Both the position numbers and the translations under genes were made by a program. A DNA stretch of 64,000 bases from Glandiceps talaboti (lineage: Eukaryota; Hemichordata; Enteropneusta; Spengelidae), in contig NC_135561.1 of NCBI RefSeq assembly GCF_964340395.1, positions 13,249,961 through 13,313,960 of the forward strand, read 5' to 3'. Below the pieces are notes generated by a model. It worked only from the letters and a program-made list of their open reading frames with translations, was not told the DNA's origin and searched no databases. This document shows, piece after piece, positions 12,141 through 24,799 of this stretch; positions within the stretch are counted from its first letter, which is position 1, and each line of letters opens with the position of its first letter.

Positions 12141-12586
12141 TGACAAGAGATTGCAGTATTTCAGTCATTATCACATATGTGATGACAATATGTGTGAATA
12201 CTGATTGGTTAGCATACATTTCAGTTGTGAATTTTTTCCAGACAAAGAATGTTTCTACAAAGTCAAAGTCAGTGTTCTTGCTTGAAGGTTTGGGAACCAC
12301 AGGAAACATGGGTAGGGTGGGGGTGGAATGGGGTTGTGCGAGGCAGAATCTGGTACAATTTGCAAAAATTCCATACCCAGCACTGATAATTTTGGTGAGG
12401 AACCCATATAAAATGACCTGAGGAGCTAAGGTAGATTTTACCTAAGTTTTCCTGCCCTTGACAAATACACTACACTTTGACTAGCTTTTCAGCCTTGTAC
12501 ATGCATGTTAGCAGTTGATCCTGACTTTGCATCATACATTCAATCTGGAGTTATAAAACTTACCATTGCAATACAGAGAATAGACT
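12141..12586. other. Unassigned DNA
   Basis: No coding signal recognised. Confidence 0.35.
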
Positions 12587-12690
12587 GTAAGATACGTCGT
12601 GATGTTCCGCCCTCCTCTCACACATTCTGTGGGAGGGGTTGGCCGATGTGTGAGGGCACCCCGTCATGGCGTACTTTACAGACTATACAG
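12587..12690. repeat. Short MITE family C, copy 2
   Basis: Inverted ends CTGTAAGATACGTCGTGATG and ATGGCGTACTTTACAG around CCCTC...CACACATT and GATGTGTGAGGGC. Confidence 0.75.
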
Positions 12691-13858
12691 AGAATGATAT
12701 ATACATTGTCTTTTCATTTGGCATTGTAACTAAGCTGATTCAGTATGTCTCCAAACAAGTTATGTTCTTATCCTACACAATTCTTTTTTAAGTTTCTCAA
12801 CTTTTAAATACTTGATTCAATAACCATGCAATCAAAAGCTCACATTTAAATCTCATACCAGTAACTACTACTAACTAATACCATGATTTTACAAATGTAC
12901 TTGAGTCAGCTGCACTGCTGTACACAGAAATTCTGAAGTTAGAAAATAATACAATCATATTATCTCTCAACCCCATTAAATTTCACAATAAAACCCACAA
13001 TATCTCTCACATGCATGTTTATTTCAACATGCAAATTACTCGCATCTTTATCCTTCGGTTCTGGACAAGGCTAGCATGTGAAACTAACACTGTCCTGCCG
13101 GCTTGTGGCCAATTATTTGACTGCCAGGTCAATGACTTTTAAAAGTTGTTGTTTCGGCTGTCCAACTACATTAATTGCTTTGAAATGAGATGTTTTATAA
13201 AATATGTACATATTATTAATGGACTGCAATATCCATAATGTAATATTATATTGTGGAAATTGCTGTCCAGCAGGTTCCCTGCGGGCCAGTATTTCTCTAG
13301 AGTTACTGGCAGACAGTCAAGTGAGCATTTTGGGTTAGTTCCACACACCTACATCGTATGTACCCCGACATACATTGTCCTGCTCCAGGTAATGGCTTCC
13401 TCTAAAAGAATGTCACATTGGATGACATGAAGGGAGAGATCGAAGGGCGGATGATTTCCCCTTCGCATTCATTACCCATTTCGTACAATATGTAATTAGG
13501 AATGAAAAATTTCTAATTACTGAGGTGCAAGATTCAAGCCATTTCCTGCTTATTTACCCCCAAAAATGTTTGACTTTTTAGAGGAAATTGTCATTCATAA
13601 CTTTATGTATGAAGCCAGTGTTTGGACCTTCATTCTTGCAACACATGAATTGTGTATATCAGATTGTCTTCATGATACTGTGGGTTCTTAACTTGAAGAC
13701 TTTTACCTCCAATAAGTACATGTAAGAGTCGTACCATTAGACAAGATTTTAGAAAACTGAAAGATTTTATCCAGTAAACGGGTACTTGTATGTACAACAA
13801 CACTTTACTTGGTTGCATATCTTGAGAAGTTGGTAAAATATTTCAATATTTCAGATAT
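12691..13858 (-). other. Probable 3' UTR or flank of the ZNF800-like gene
   Basis: Lies directly downstream of the minus-strand stop codon. A minus-strand AATAAA is present at 13018-13023, which would imply a ~840-bp 3' UTR, but the true cleavage site is not shown. No other coding exon was seen. Confidence 0.4.
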
Positions 13859-16117
13859 TCAATTTTGCACAGCTCTCATCTCACTCATTAATTTACTTAG
13901 CTGTTCAGTGTTTCGGATTTTCCTGGAATGGCTTTGCATCAAGTGTCTTTTGAACCAGGAATAGCTGTGCGAAATAAATTCGCAGAACTTACATTTAAAT
14001 GTATTATAGCCTAGATGTCTTGCTGCATGTTTCTTCAACAACTGCATTCCTTCAAATTGCTTTTTACATCTCAGACAACGTAGATGCTTTTCGTTGATGA
14101 TCCTGGCGATGGCGGCCATCTTGACCGGGTTGACGTACCCCGATCCTGTCTTTACTCCACTCTCCTTCTCTGTTTTCACGTGTAGAGGAATTCTCTCTAA
14201 ACGGATCTGTGTTCTTGGACTTGAACCAGAAGGTGAAGTTTTGGCACTGCCTGATGCCGACGCAGATGCTGGGCTTGTAGTTGTCTGACTTTGCTGCTGG
14301 GGTAAAGCTTCCTTTTTCACATCAACTGAACTCGTGGGTGTGTCAACTCCATTTGCTTTCGTTGGGCTTTTGGGGCAAATAGTTCTGGATAACCAGATGC
14401 CGCTTCTCATGGAGCGTATCGCAGCTTTAATCTGATCAGGATTCTTGAATTTATGGGAATGCTTTCTGGCAAGATGTCTTTTGAGATTAGAATAGTCGGT
14501 TGTTCTGAAGGCACAGTACCTGCACTTATAGCTGTTGTACCCAAAGTGACTGCGTACATGGTGTCGTAACGAATGAATGGTGAATAACTTTTTGTGACAT
14601 CGCTGACAAGTTAGAGATTTTTCATCAATGAGTGCATCCACGGCAGCTTGAGCCTTCGCAAGAGCCGATTTATTTGTCGTATCTGAGCCACTCTTCCGTG
14701 GTTTCAATTCATCTCCTTGGTCTTCATTTTGTTCCGAGTGTTGTTTTTCATGGCGTGCTAAGTTCCTTCGACTGGCAAAAGTTTTGTCACACACTGAGCA
14801 CTTATGTAGCTGTAGTGTCGGACTAACTTTGACCTTCCCAGTTGTCTGCTCTGAAGCTCCACCATTTTTCTCTTCTTTTGGTTCTTCTTTTACTTTCACA
14901 TCAGCGAGCGTTTCTTCTGCTGAGTTTTTCTCCTCTTTAGTCGACGCTTGGGTAGAATTTTGTGGTAATTTGTGACATTCTTTGACCAAGACAGTCAGTG
15001 CTTGAACTTCCTTCTCACCCTTGATATCCATCTCTTTATTCGTCGTAATACGGTTTGACAACACTCGCTGAATTTCTCCCTCTGAAGCATCATGGCGGTG
15101 CTGCAAATGCTGCCGTAGGTAATCAGTGGAGTAATTGAAATACGGACACATGGGACACTTGTATAGATGCTTGCTGTGAACACGCATGTGCCAGGCAAGT
15201 GATGTACGATTCTTACATACCTTTTTACAGAGCACACACATGGGATAATTAGGATTAGGACCTGTGAAGGGCTTCAAATTCTGCAAACGAGTTGCAGCAA
15301 AGTTTTTAGCCTTGCTGGTGCTACTCTTATTGGTTAGCACTTTCTTCTTCACTTCTGGCTTTCTCTTGACGACCTCCTTTTGTTTGTAGATTGGTTTAAT
15401 GGTCTTGACTTCATTCCTGTTGACGGATCTCGTGTCATACTTTTTATCAGGACATTCAGGTTGTACTACTGTGATACCTGCTTGGGCAGCTCGCCGTGCA
15501 CTAATCTCATCTACGAGGCTTGTTGTGTCCAGTTGTTGTCTGCTGGTATAGGTTGATGTCTTCTTGGGACTGGTGGTGTTTGATGATATTGTAGTTTTCT
15601 GTTTAGCCGTCAATATTCTGTCTCTCAAGTCACTTTTCACTGGTTTTAAAAGTTGTTGGTAGACAGCCTTAGAAGTTGAATCAATAGGTTTAATCATCAG
15701 GATAGATTCATTACGAGTTGCCTCTTGCTCAGGATCCTCACCTTCACTTTCCTCATCCTCTGTGTTTGCCTTTGATGCTTTTCCTGATGACACCTCTAGT
15801 TCTAACTGTGGCATTTCCTCACTTGCCCTTCTAAAGATATTCTGTACGTCCTTATTAGGGTTCTGACTGGCAAGGTCTTCAGCTACACTTACACGAGTTG
15901 TACAGTATGATTTCTTATGGTCGATGAAATTTGGCAAACCACGGAAAAGATTACGACAAACGCGACACTCGTAGATGATGTCAATTTCATGTTGGAGCAA
16001 CATTTTCAAGTCAGTTGTTCCATAGCGAAAACAATCAAAGATCTGTTGGATCCCATTCTTTGCTAGTATCACTGGTTTTTGAAGAATCGTAATATCCTTT
16101 TGCTTTGCCTTTGACAT
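13859..16117 (-). CDS. ZNF800-like: ZNF800-like C2H2 zinc-finger protein, 752 aa
   Basis: Probable nuclear DNA-binding regulator. The N-terminal block at residues 22-72 (GIQQIFDCFRYGTTDL, then CRVC...FRGLPN...HKK..YC, a C2HC finger) is the signature that identifies vertebrate ZNF800. Seven further C2H2 fingers lie at residues 294-314, 321-341, 440-460, 504-524, 532-553, 681-701 and 709-730. The finger pairs 504-570 and 681-748 are duplicates of one module. Long acidic/basic, Ser/Thr-rich linkers separate the fingers. Four psi-K-x-E sumoylation consensus sites are visible (K366, K410, K601, K648). The whole CDS lies in one exon. The ATG follows a splice acceptor (TTAATTTCAG, exon edge at 16145), so at least one upstream noncoding exon exists. 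Length is close to human ZNF800 (about 664 aa) but longer. Orthology rests on the N-terminal block; the finger layout differs from the human protein. Confidence 0.88.
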   Translation of the reverse strand: MSKAKQKDITILQKPVILAKNGIQQIFDCFRYGTTDLKMLLQHEIDIIYECRVCRNLFRGLPNFIDHKKSYCTTRVSVAEDLASQNPNKDVQNIFRRASEEMPQLELEVSSGKASKANTEDEESEGEDPEQEATRNESILMIKPIDSTSKAVYQQLLKPVKSDLRDRILTAKQKTTISSNTTSPKKTSTYTSRQQLDTTSLVDEISARRAAQAGITVVQPECPDKKYDTRSVNRNEVKTIKPIYKQKEVVKRKPEVKKKVLTNKSSTSKAKNFAATRLQNLKPFTGPNPNYPMCVLCKKVCKNRTSLAWHMRVHSKHLYKCPMCPYFNYSTDYLRQHLQHRHDASEGEIQRVLSNRITTNKEMDIKGEKEVQALTVLVKECHKLPQNSTQASTKEEKNSAEETLADVKVKEEPKEEKNGGASEQTTGKVKVSPTLQLHKCSVCDKTFASRRNLARHEKQHSEQNEDQGDELKPRKSGSDTTNKSALAKAQAAVDALIDEKSLTCQRCHKKLFTIHSLRHHVRSHFGYNSYKCRYCAFRTTDYSNLKRHLARKHSHKFKNPDQIKAAIRSMRSGIWLSRTICPKSPTKANGVDTPTSSVDVKKEALPQQQSQTTTSPASASASGSAKTSPSGSSPRTQIRLERIPLHVKTEKESGVKTGSGYVNPVKMAAIARIINEKHLRCLRCKKQFEGMQLLKKHAARHLGYNTFKCKFCEFISHSYSWFKRHLMQSHSRKIRNTEQLSKLMSEMRAVQN

Positions 16118-16145
16118 GTCTGCCTTTTTCTGCCAAGAATTCCGT

Positions 16146-16599
16146 CTGAAATTAAAGAATAAATTAATAAATTAACACTAATTAACATTTCATAAATAAC
16201 CCAAACATTATCCCCGTCCCCATTGTTTCTATGATCTTTGTACTTAATTTTATTTATCTATGTTAATTGTTACTTTTTTGGTTTTTGGTTTTTGTATTTT
16301 AGTATGTTTTACTGATTGTTACTTTATTTATGTCTGAACTCAGTACAACCATCTAGTTGAACTCAGTACAACCATCTAGTGAGCAAACAATACTAACATA
16401 AAATTTACAATTTTGTCTACTTGATATTACACTTACGTACACAGGACCTATTTAAGCTGCACTAGTGACAATTGGAATGTTTTTTCTTTTTAAAGCTGTT
16501 TTGCTACATTGTACATGTAATGATGTACTCATAATATCGTACCCTTTGAACATTTATTGAATCAACTGTGGGTAATCACATTTGTGTAGCTGTACACGT
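16146..16599 (-). other. Intron of the ZNF800-like gene, left part
   Basis: Starts at the acceptor before the coding exon. It contains a 24-bp direct duplication (GAACTCAGTACAACCATCTA) at about 16334-16380 and no coding signal. Confidence 0.5.
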
Positions 16600-16850
16600 A
16601 ATATGGTGCAATAAGTCCATAAATTAATTTAGGTCCACACCTTAAAATCAGCACCCCTGACATGATCACGATTTCAATCTACATGTATGTACTACTTGTG
16701 GATAAAAATGATCTCTAGTTAACATATGCAATGTCTAATTATTGGTATTTTAACCATTTTCAGTGAATATATTGTTGGTTGTCTGATTGAAAAAATAATA
16801 CTCTAGTTACAGCAAGTGCACGTTTAAAGAACAGAGATGTAATCAGAAGC
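16600..16850 (+). repeat. Dispersed repeat family E, copy 3
   Basis: Shares TTTTAACCATTTTCAG, ATATATTGTTGGTTGTCTGA and AGTTACAGCAAGTGCA-like blocks with the copies at 2150 and 35395. A 22-base C run follows at about 16970. Confidence 0.6.
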
Positions 16851-16994
16851 TTTGAATCAATTATACTAGAAAAGGTTTTGTACAATTTTCAAAATGCAAA
16901 AATGGACAAAGATTAATGAAAAAGTTTTCACTACTCAAAGTGAACTCCAACCTGGTATTTGGATATACCCCCCCCCCCCCCCCCCCCCCCCGGT

Positions 16995-17110
16995 AACTCA
17001 TAAACAATCCAATGACATAATTTATAATATGTATCAAAAATGTACATGAATTCCCTACTATGTAATCAATAGTTCTACGGTAACAATGCCAGTAATGTCA
17101 TACAAGGCAT
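16995..17110 (+). repeat. Short dispersed repeat F, copy 1
   Basis: AATCCAATGACATAATTTA followed by an ATGTAATCAATAGTTCT block. Both recur in order at 28005-28100. Only two copies were seen, so family status is tentative. Confidence 0.45.
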
Positions 17111-17187
17111 GCACTGACATTAACATTACACTAGAATTGTTTTTTCGTAAATAAACTTAGCTTGTACTACTTTAAAAGTTGAATGAA

Positions 17188-17800
17188 TTACAAACCAACA
17201 TTTTACAACTATACATTCTGAAAGTGATGTATTCTATATTACAAACCAATGTTTTACAACTATACATTCTGAAAGTGATGTATTCTATATTACAAACCAA
17301 TGTTTTACAACTATACATTCTGAAAGTGATGTATTCTATGTTACAAACCAATGTTTTACAACTATACATTCTGAAAGTGATGTATTCTATATTACAAACC
17401 AATGTTTTACAACTATACATTCTGAAAGTGAGGTATTCTATATTACAAACCAACAATGTTTTACATCTATACATTCTGAAAGTGATGTATTCTATATTAC
17501 AAACCAATGTTTTACAACTATACATTCTGAAAGTGATGTATTCTATATTACAAACCAACGTTTTACATCTATACATTCTGAAAGTGATGTATTCTATATT
17601 ACAAACCAATGTTTTACAACTATACATTCTGAACGTGATGTATTCTATGTACAAACCAATGTTTTACAACTATACATTCTGAAAGTGATGTATTCTATAT
17701 TACAAACCAATGTTTTACAACTATACATTCTGAAAGTGGTGTATTCTATGTACAAACCAACATTTTACAACTATACATTCTGAAAGTGATGTATTCTATA
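17188..17800. repeat. 51-bp minisatellite, 12 copies
   Basis: The unit begins ACAAACCAATGTTTTACAAC and continues TATACATTCTGAAAGTGATG. Copies start at 17190, 17241, 17292, 17343, 17394, 17445, 17499, 17550, 17601, 17651, 17702 and 17752. Because 51 is a multiple of three, both strands stay open for about 160 codons without encoding a protein. Copies are over 90% alike. Confidence 0.95.
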
Positions 17801-18050
17801 TGTACACTCTGACACTTCCCCATTCAGGAAAGAGACTATCGGTTGCTTACTACTCATATTCATAACCTCTACTATTTTAAAAAGATACATTTTGAAATTT
17901 TACCACCCTTTCAACTCTGCAGAGTTCAAAAGCTGAAAACTAACTGCAATATATATTTATAAATTCCCAAAACAATCTTGTTACTTGACTCTATCTGACT
18001 ACATTTGGTCTGAGTTCAGGTCCCAGTTCTTGGATCAAAGAAACACTTAC

Positions 18051-18110
18051 CACAGATACTTCACTCCAATGCTGGACTCTGATGGCCAGCCTCTCTCACT
18101 CTCTCTCACT
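18051..18110 (-). other. Candidate 5' noncoding exon of the ZNF800-like gene
   Basis: On the minus strand a 60-bp segment is bounded by an acceptor (TTTATTATAG) and a strong donor (CTGTG|GTAAGTG). It lies about 1.9 kb upstream of the coding exon, which needs an upstream exon. No ATG in good context is present. This is inferred from splice signals only. Confidence 0.4.
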
Positions 18111-18219
18111 CTATAATAAATAGAAAACAAGAAGAAAGTGAGATATATAAAAATGACAATAAATACCAAGGGTTTTAGTATTCTCATCATACGCTCTTAA
18201 AGTCAGGTACCTGTTCATA

Positions 18220-18870
18220 AATTGCATTGGACAACCAACCAATATATAATGACCTTACAGTGTACCAACACATGACAACCAACCAATCTCTAATGACATT
18301 ACCAACACATGACAACCACCATTGGACAACCAACCAATATATAATGACCTTACAGTGTACCAACACATGACAACCAACCAATCTCTAATGACATTACCAA
18401 CACATGACAACCACCATTGGACAACCAACCAATATATAAATGACCTTACCAACACATGACAACCAACCAATCTTTAATGACATTACCAACACATGACAAC
18501 CACCATTGGACAACCAACCAATCTTTAATGACCTTACCACCACATGACAACCACATTGGACAACCAATCTTTAATGACCATACCAACACATGACAACCAC
18601 CATTGGACAACCAACCAATCTCTCATGACCTTACAAACACATGACAACCACCATTGGACAACCAACCAATCACTAATGACCTTACAAACACATGACAACC
18701 ACCATTGGACAACCAACCAATCTTTAATGACCTTACCACCACATGACAACCACCATTGGACAACCAATCTTTAATGACTTTACTAACACGACAACCACCA
18801 CTGGACAACCAACCAATCTTTAATGACCTTATCAACACATGACAACCACCCATGGACAACCAATCTCTGA
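18220..18870. repeat. 51-bp minisatellite, about 13 variable copies
   Basis: The unit reads TAATGACCTTACCAACACAT, GACAACCACCATTGGACAAC and CAACCAATCTT. Some copies lack the CAAC step or carry a TACAGTG insertion near 18255 and 18352, giving higher-order variation. It is unrelated in sequence to the 17.2-kb array but has the same period. Confidence 0.93.
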
Positions 18871-21800
18871 TGGCCAATTCACCCTTCATTAAATTGATTA
18901 TGAGACCAGATTGGCATGTTACCAACTCATGACAACCACCCCTGGGCAATTTTTCCCCATGCATTATTGAATCATGCAATTGTGACTCAGGAATATCTCA
19001 ACCTTTTGGACTTTAACACACACCTAATATAGATCATTATTACCAGACAGCAGGCTACTATGGAGGACATAATACTGAGTCAACGTGACAACAAACACAT
19101 TGCGTGACACCTACTCTTGACACGAGTTCATACTTGGAATGCATCATATACCTTGTCAAAGTGTCAAACATCACCTGACATGTCATTATAAAGTGACAGA
19201 ATTCTCACTTGGAGAGAATATACCATGACTAAGGTTGATGAACTGACCAGGTAACGATATCACCTAAATAAGTCTGTTACCTTCTACCTCATTCATCTAT
19301 ACAGCACCCAGTTAGATGAAGTGTTTTTGATACAGGGGTGATACTAAGGTAAACTCTAATGGGCTTCCATGTCAATGGTTCCAAACAAAACTACACTAAA
19401 TTCTATTTGAAACACTGATATAGCAATTTCAAAATTTTTTTGAACAAAACAATTTTTGTGATCTGTATATTTATCATGACAGGATTATATACAATTACCA
19501 AATAAAGAAACGTTTTAATACCCACTGAAGTCACATTTATTTAGAATGGTACTTGTATATGACAACTATATATTGTCACGTTAAATATGATTGACGGATT
19601 ACTGCTCTTAACCCAGAATCACATCGTGTGAGGATTTTGTTCACCTTTCCTCTACCATGCCTGGCAGTTTGCTATCAAACCTGTTGCTTTAATAATAATA
19701 ACTATAATAAAACAATGAATTATAATAGATGTATTCTAGTGAGTGACAAAAAATACTTTAAATCGAATCTGCATTGACTCGGATGCATACTTTCTTTCTA
19801 ACATTTGGAGAAATTATAGGATTGTCATGTAAAGTACAAGATAGTTGCTACTTTGATATTCATTCTGTCTTTCTTTCTTTTTGTATTTTATATGTTTTTA
19901 TAATTTTATGGGACATCTTGATGGCCTAAAATAAAGAAATAATAATAATAATAATAATAATAATGCACCTGTTCCCTGAAGAGTTCCAAGTGCACTGCAG
20001 ACACAGAACTACTAACAAAATGAAAGGATACAGAGAAATAATTTGAAAACATATAAGGATGTAGAGAGAAGAGTGTGAGTTAGAGTTAAGATTGAAATAG
20101 GTAAGTTTTAAGGGCAGAGCAGAAGAAAGACTTAGTTAGAGTGAGAGTGACAGAGACTGTGGGGAAGACTGTTCTAAATTGAAAGAGCAGTGCAAGAAAA
20201 GTAACACTCGCCCAGCTTCTTTGTGACAATAAAGCTACGACCAGGAAATAAGTTCAAATTGTTATTGTGATTTTAATTCTTCCTGCTGTGAGTCATGATG
20301 ATGTTGATAGCATCACCATGTGATTAGAACCAACTCAGAGGATTGAGTTATACAAAGTAAACATGATTACCATTTTCAATGTTGTAGCAGAAAATTATAA
20401 TCTAATTTTCAGGTTTGAATGCAAGACTGTTAAAGCAAAATGCCAGGTGGGGTAGGGGAAAAGCAAGTCTAGAGCAAAATCCTGACACGACTAAACTTCA
20501 GGCTAGCTCCAACACTGTTATGTAGTCAGCAACTGTACATTTTCTTAGACAAAATAATTCTTAAAATCAAGTACACAAGCATCCTTTGAAAACTGCATTT
20601 TCGGAAAAAAATGCAAAAACACATCAATGTACAGGTGGGTAATACAATAAAGCAACAATAACGTTTAACATTGCCAAAGTCAGTTGAAGATTAAATTTTG
20701 GATATTCAAAACAGTTTGTCTCAGAGACCTATGGACAAAGTTGGGCCTAAACAAAAGAATTAGGGCTCCACTGAAAAGATTGTACATGTACATGTATTAA
20801 TACCAGACCTTGGATTTCAAGTGATGAGTTTGAAAGCACGACCTTGGGAAACTGCATCCTCATAACATATAATCCACACACCTGCTTCATATTTCATTGC
20901 ATCAGGAGAAATATGTGCTCTGGCTTACAAGAATTGGGAAAATGCATCTGAGTTCTTATCTCAAGGCATTTTAAAATTAACTGAGTTCTCTACCAAAATT
21001 ATGGTACAAGTACAAAGTTTTACCAGTTTTTCCTGTGTCTCTTCCCGTTTCAAATTCTGATATAAAACTTATAAATATCGATAGTGTATTGAAACATGTT
21101 TTGATTGTTACTTAGGTACTGTTCTTACAAATCATCACTTCCTAATATCCTCTCTGTTACCAGGGGGGGACTCTGGAATAGCTTGTGGACTGACTGGGAA
21201 TGTTTTGACGTTCCACAGCAATGAGATGTGGACATAACGTAATAGCCTTGTCAAAAAGTCCCAAAACCTGAATGGATTACTGTAGAAATGTGTGATTGTG
21301 TTTAGGTGTATATATGTCTGCCTGAAATAAAGAAATATTAAAAAAAAGAAAATCGCTGTCCCCAACACAAAAAAAGTACCACAATCTTTACAAGTGATCA
21401 TGGCATGAGCACACGGTAGTCAAGATCTGCCTTTGTAAGGATTTTTATTCGAACATTGGTAATATTAAGGAACCACATTGCCATTAGTATATCTTCAACT
21501 TGTTCGTACAGTCTAAAGTTACTTTCACTGAGTGAAAGTCCTGGCCATGGCAAAGTAACCAGTCTGGAATTCAATCTATGTGACCTTTCAATGTCAATGA
21601 CTTGGACTTCAAATGACACAGTGACCTGGACTTGAAATGACACAGTGCTGGCCACAAAGACTGGTGAAACACATCATATTCAAACCAAACATGGCACAGT
21701 CACTGACTGTACATTTCTATGTAAGTAGGTACGTACAGAAGTGTACATACACCATGATGGAGGTAAAATGCTTGCAATAATTTAGAGCACGACAAATCTG

Positions 21801-22029
21801 CATGAAAAGAACCATGGTATTGCTTTTTTGAAAACTCTTCATATAATTTTGAGCTAAATGTTTTCTCAAACCAAACAAAAAATTGAATCATTATCAACTT
21901 AATTGCTACAATAAAGATCTTTTATTTCTTTGAAAATAAAATATAATAACTACAACTCTGCAGGCAGCCAATTTGGATAGAAATGTTGCAAGAGTCAGCA
22001 ATCATTTAGTTCTCATATGATGTGACCTA
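18871..22029. other. Unassigned DNA, no gene seen
   Basis: Holds an (AAT)n run near 19938-19965 and short open frames, including 88 codons at 21135-21401 (-) and 85 at 21398-21655 (-). None has recognisable similarity or paired splice sites. It may be intronic to the ZNF800-like gene if the promoter lies near 25 kb. Confidence 0.35.
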
Positions 22030-22453
22030 ATTTGTTCCAAATTCCAAAGTAAACTGGTCATAAAGTATCAACCTATCTCAAAACAAGTATGGGATCATCA
22101 CGTCATGAACAATTCTTAATCTAAATAATCCTGATGTTCCCACCAAATTTCAGCGCAATCTGCTTATTAGTGTTGGAATTAAAGATTTTTGACCAAAAAG
22201 ACACATTTTTATACCTATTTTGCATATCACTGATGGGATCATGTCATGAATAATCCTTAATTCAAACACCCCTAAGAATGTTTCCATCAAATTTCAAATG
22301 ATCTGCCCAGTAGTTTTTTATTTTTAATTTTTTTGACCAAAAGTACACAGATGATAAAATCATTTTGCTTTGAACAATTTCCAAACTAGACACCAAAGGT
22401 AATACATCCATCAAATATCATGGCAATCGGTCCAGTGTTTTTGGACGTTGTTG

Positions 22454-22538
<85 letters not shown>

Positions 22539-22620
22539 CCACACACACAGACAAATAAACAGACACTTTGAAATGCCTGTAGCACTAAAGAACCTTATCA
22601 GTTCAGTTGTGCTAAAAATG
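22030..22620 (+). repeat. Interspersed repeat with internal duplications and (CA)n tail
   Basis: Two successive segments (about 22089 and 22233) share GGGATCAT.(AC)GTCATGAA and a CCAAATTTCA...ATCTGC block. A third (about 22410) has ATCAAATATCATGGCAATCG. The series ends in a ~85-bp (CA)n run at 22457-22540. It resembles the 3' region of degenerate invertebrate LINE-type repeats with microsatellite tails, but no ORF remains. Confidence 0.55.
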
Positions 22621-24799
22621 ATAAACTGCCTGAAAGATTTTGGTCGTGACAGGAACTCTTGAAGAACTACATTAGCCAAGTGCTACACTCATAAATTATC
22701 AACAGCTAATAATACCTTGATATTCTACTTATACTGAACATTTCCTTAAAATTGACATGTGAAATAAGTGTTAGGGTGCCTGGACTACCTCTCCGCCCCC
22801 CCCCCCCCCCCCCCACACACACAGTTCCACCACAACTCACTAAAAAAGTTGTTCTTTATATTCCAAATATTAAATTTTTTTAACCTTTGACAAATGGAAT
22901 TTAGCTGTTTTGACACACAATTGTAATTACAATCAACTAGGGGGCTAGGGTAAGACTACGAAGGGGTTACACTTTTGGGTTGGACTCCCTAGCATGTATT
23001 ATATATACCAGCCTTGTGCACAGCCTACAATTGAACTTCAAGCCACTGACCTGCACAAGTCCAAAACCCACCCAATCATAGTGACAATAAAGAACAAAGT
23101 TGACAAGACTGCTGTGACCTACTGTACACTGGGGAAGGGGCACTCCCCCACCCCCACCCATCCCCCACCCAGCACCCCACGCCTCATCAAAAGAACTTGA
23201 CCCACAACAGCAAATAGTAGGTAAATCTGGGCAAATTTGGAGTTTTACACACTAGCTTATTGAAATTATTGGTATTTTGTAATTATTACATACATAGCCA
23301 CAACAAACACCAGCAAAACAATAGGTGGTCCAAAACTAAAATATTCCCATTTGACACCAAATATGAAACCCTAACAGTAGAGTGAACTCTGACCTCATCA
23401 GTCAGTAGACCTGATATCCTGACCTCATACTTCCCATAATCTGACAATTCTAAAATCTCTACTAAAATGGTTTACTGTCACCATGTGGTAAAAAATCCAG
23501 GGTTTCTGCTGAGACAATGTTACTGTGGCTGTTATAAGTATTACACTGGGTATCTTATCAACAAATTGTTATATTTACCCACCACTACTGAACTATGGTC
23601 ATTCTTAAAAAGAAAACAAGTCACCACGACACCAGACCAGCACCAGGAACAATCTACTATACTAGTCACAGTGGTATGACATCACTGCTGTAACAGTTAC
23701 ATCACTGAATAGGGAAATGCCACTACCAGTACTGTAATGAATGCAGCTTTGAAACAGGAAGTTGGGAAGCCCCTAGAAGTATCAATATATTGACCACAAA
23801 ATACTGCAAGTGTGGTTTCATGACTGACAGCCAGATTTTTGATGAATAAGTTCACGAATGTATGGTAATATTGTGGAGTTTATGAACATATAAAACAGTG
23901 TAGCAGACTTCGATAATGTGTGTCGATAATATGTCTACAATGTTACAAACACTGGGCTTGTCAAGCATTTCAAGTGATCTTGCTGCTGCTTTTCTGTAAT
24001 GACATCGCCAACATTGACAGAGAAAAGTCGTGAAAAGTGGCGCGTTTGGAAACATTGAATAGAACGAAGGTGCTCCAAGACAATCACTGCCATCGTACCA
24101 ATACAAAAGACTGCAGGCCAACGGCATAATGTACCAGTAGTGGTCAATTCACAAATGAAATCACTGGGGTCGCCCAAAATGATAAACAACTCGGAAGATC
24201 GCAATTTTGAATACATCAAGTCATATAATACAGATAAAAAACATGCTATTTATAGAGTGATACAGGGGAGTGAATCGGATGGAGGTCATGATGCACTGGT
24301 CCGCAGATATAATCTACACAACGACATTGGTGGTAGATGGTGATAAAGCACCAAAGATGCGACGCCGTGCAGACCAGCTGTCGCGAGGAAATTATCGTAC
24401 AACCAAATGTCAAATTGTAAAAAGGAACTTCTGAATGTTTATAAAATGGTCTTACAACCAATTCTAGAATCTATCAGCTAAAAGGGAATGTGGGCCATGT
24501 TGAAAACTCAAGCCGTAAACGAGAATATCGTGTCGAAAATGTTAATTTGGAAATGACGACAGTGTACTGCCATTGGTCGACATGGTTAAGTGTGGTCATC
24601 TCGCCAAAAATACAGGAAAATATCACTTTTCCTGTCGGAATAAATACCTTAAAATCCGTCTTGTGCTTCTCTTCTCCCTAGGCAACAAATTTCACCAAGT
24701 GGTTTCCTTGAAAAATAAAAGAGAAGAAAAATAGAACGGTAGAAAGTCGATCAAATCGGTTCGAACTGCCGTTGATGACTGCCGACCAGATAATGTATC
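22621..24799. other. Unassigned DNA, no gene seen
   Basis: A 19-base C run near 22796 and a C-rich stretch near 23140-23175. Several 60-95-codon frames on both strands at 23852-24681 are not supported by similarity. Confidence 0.35.

Noticed and set aside
17172-17682. 160-167-codon repetitive frames on both strands
   Set aside because: Product of the 51-bp minisatellite. Both strands are equally open, and there is no start context or splice support.
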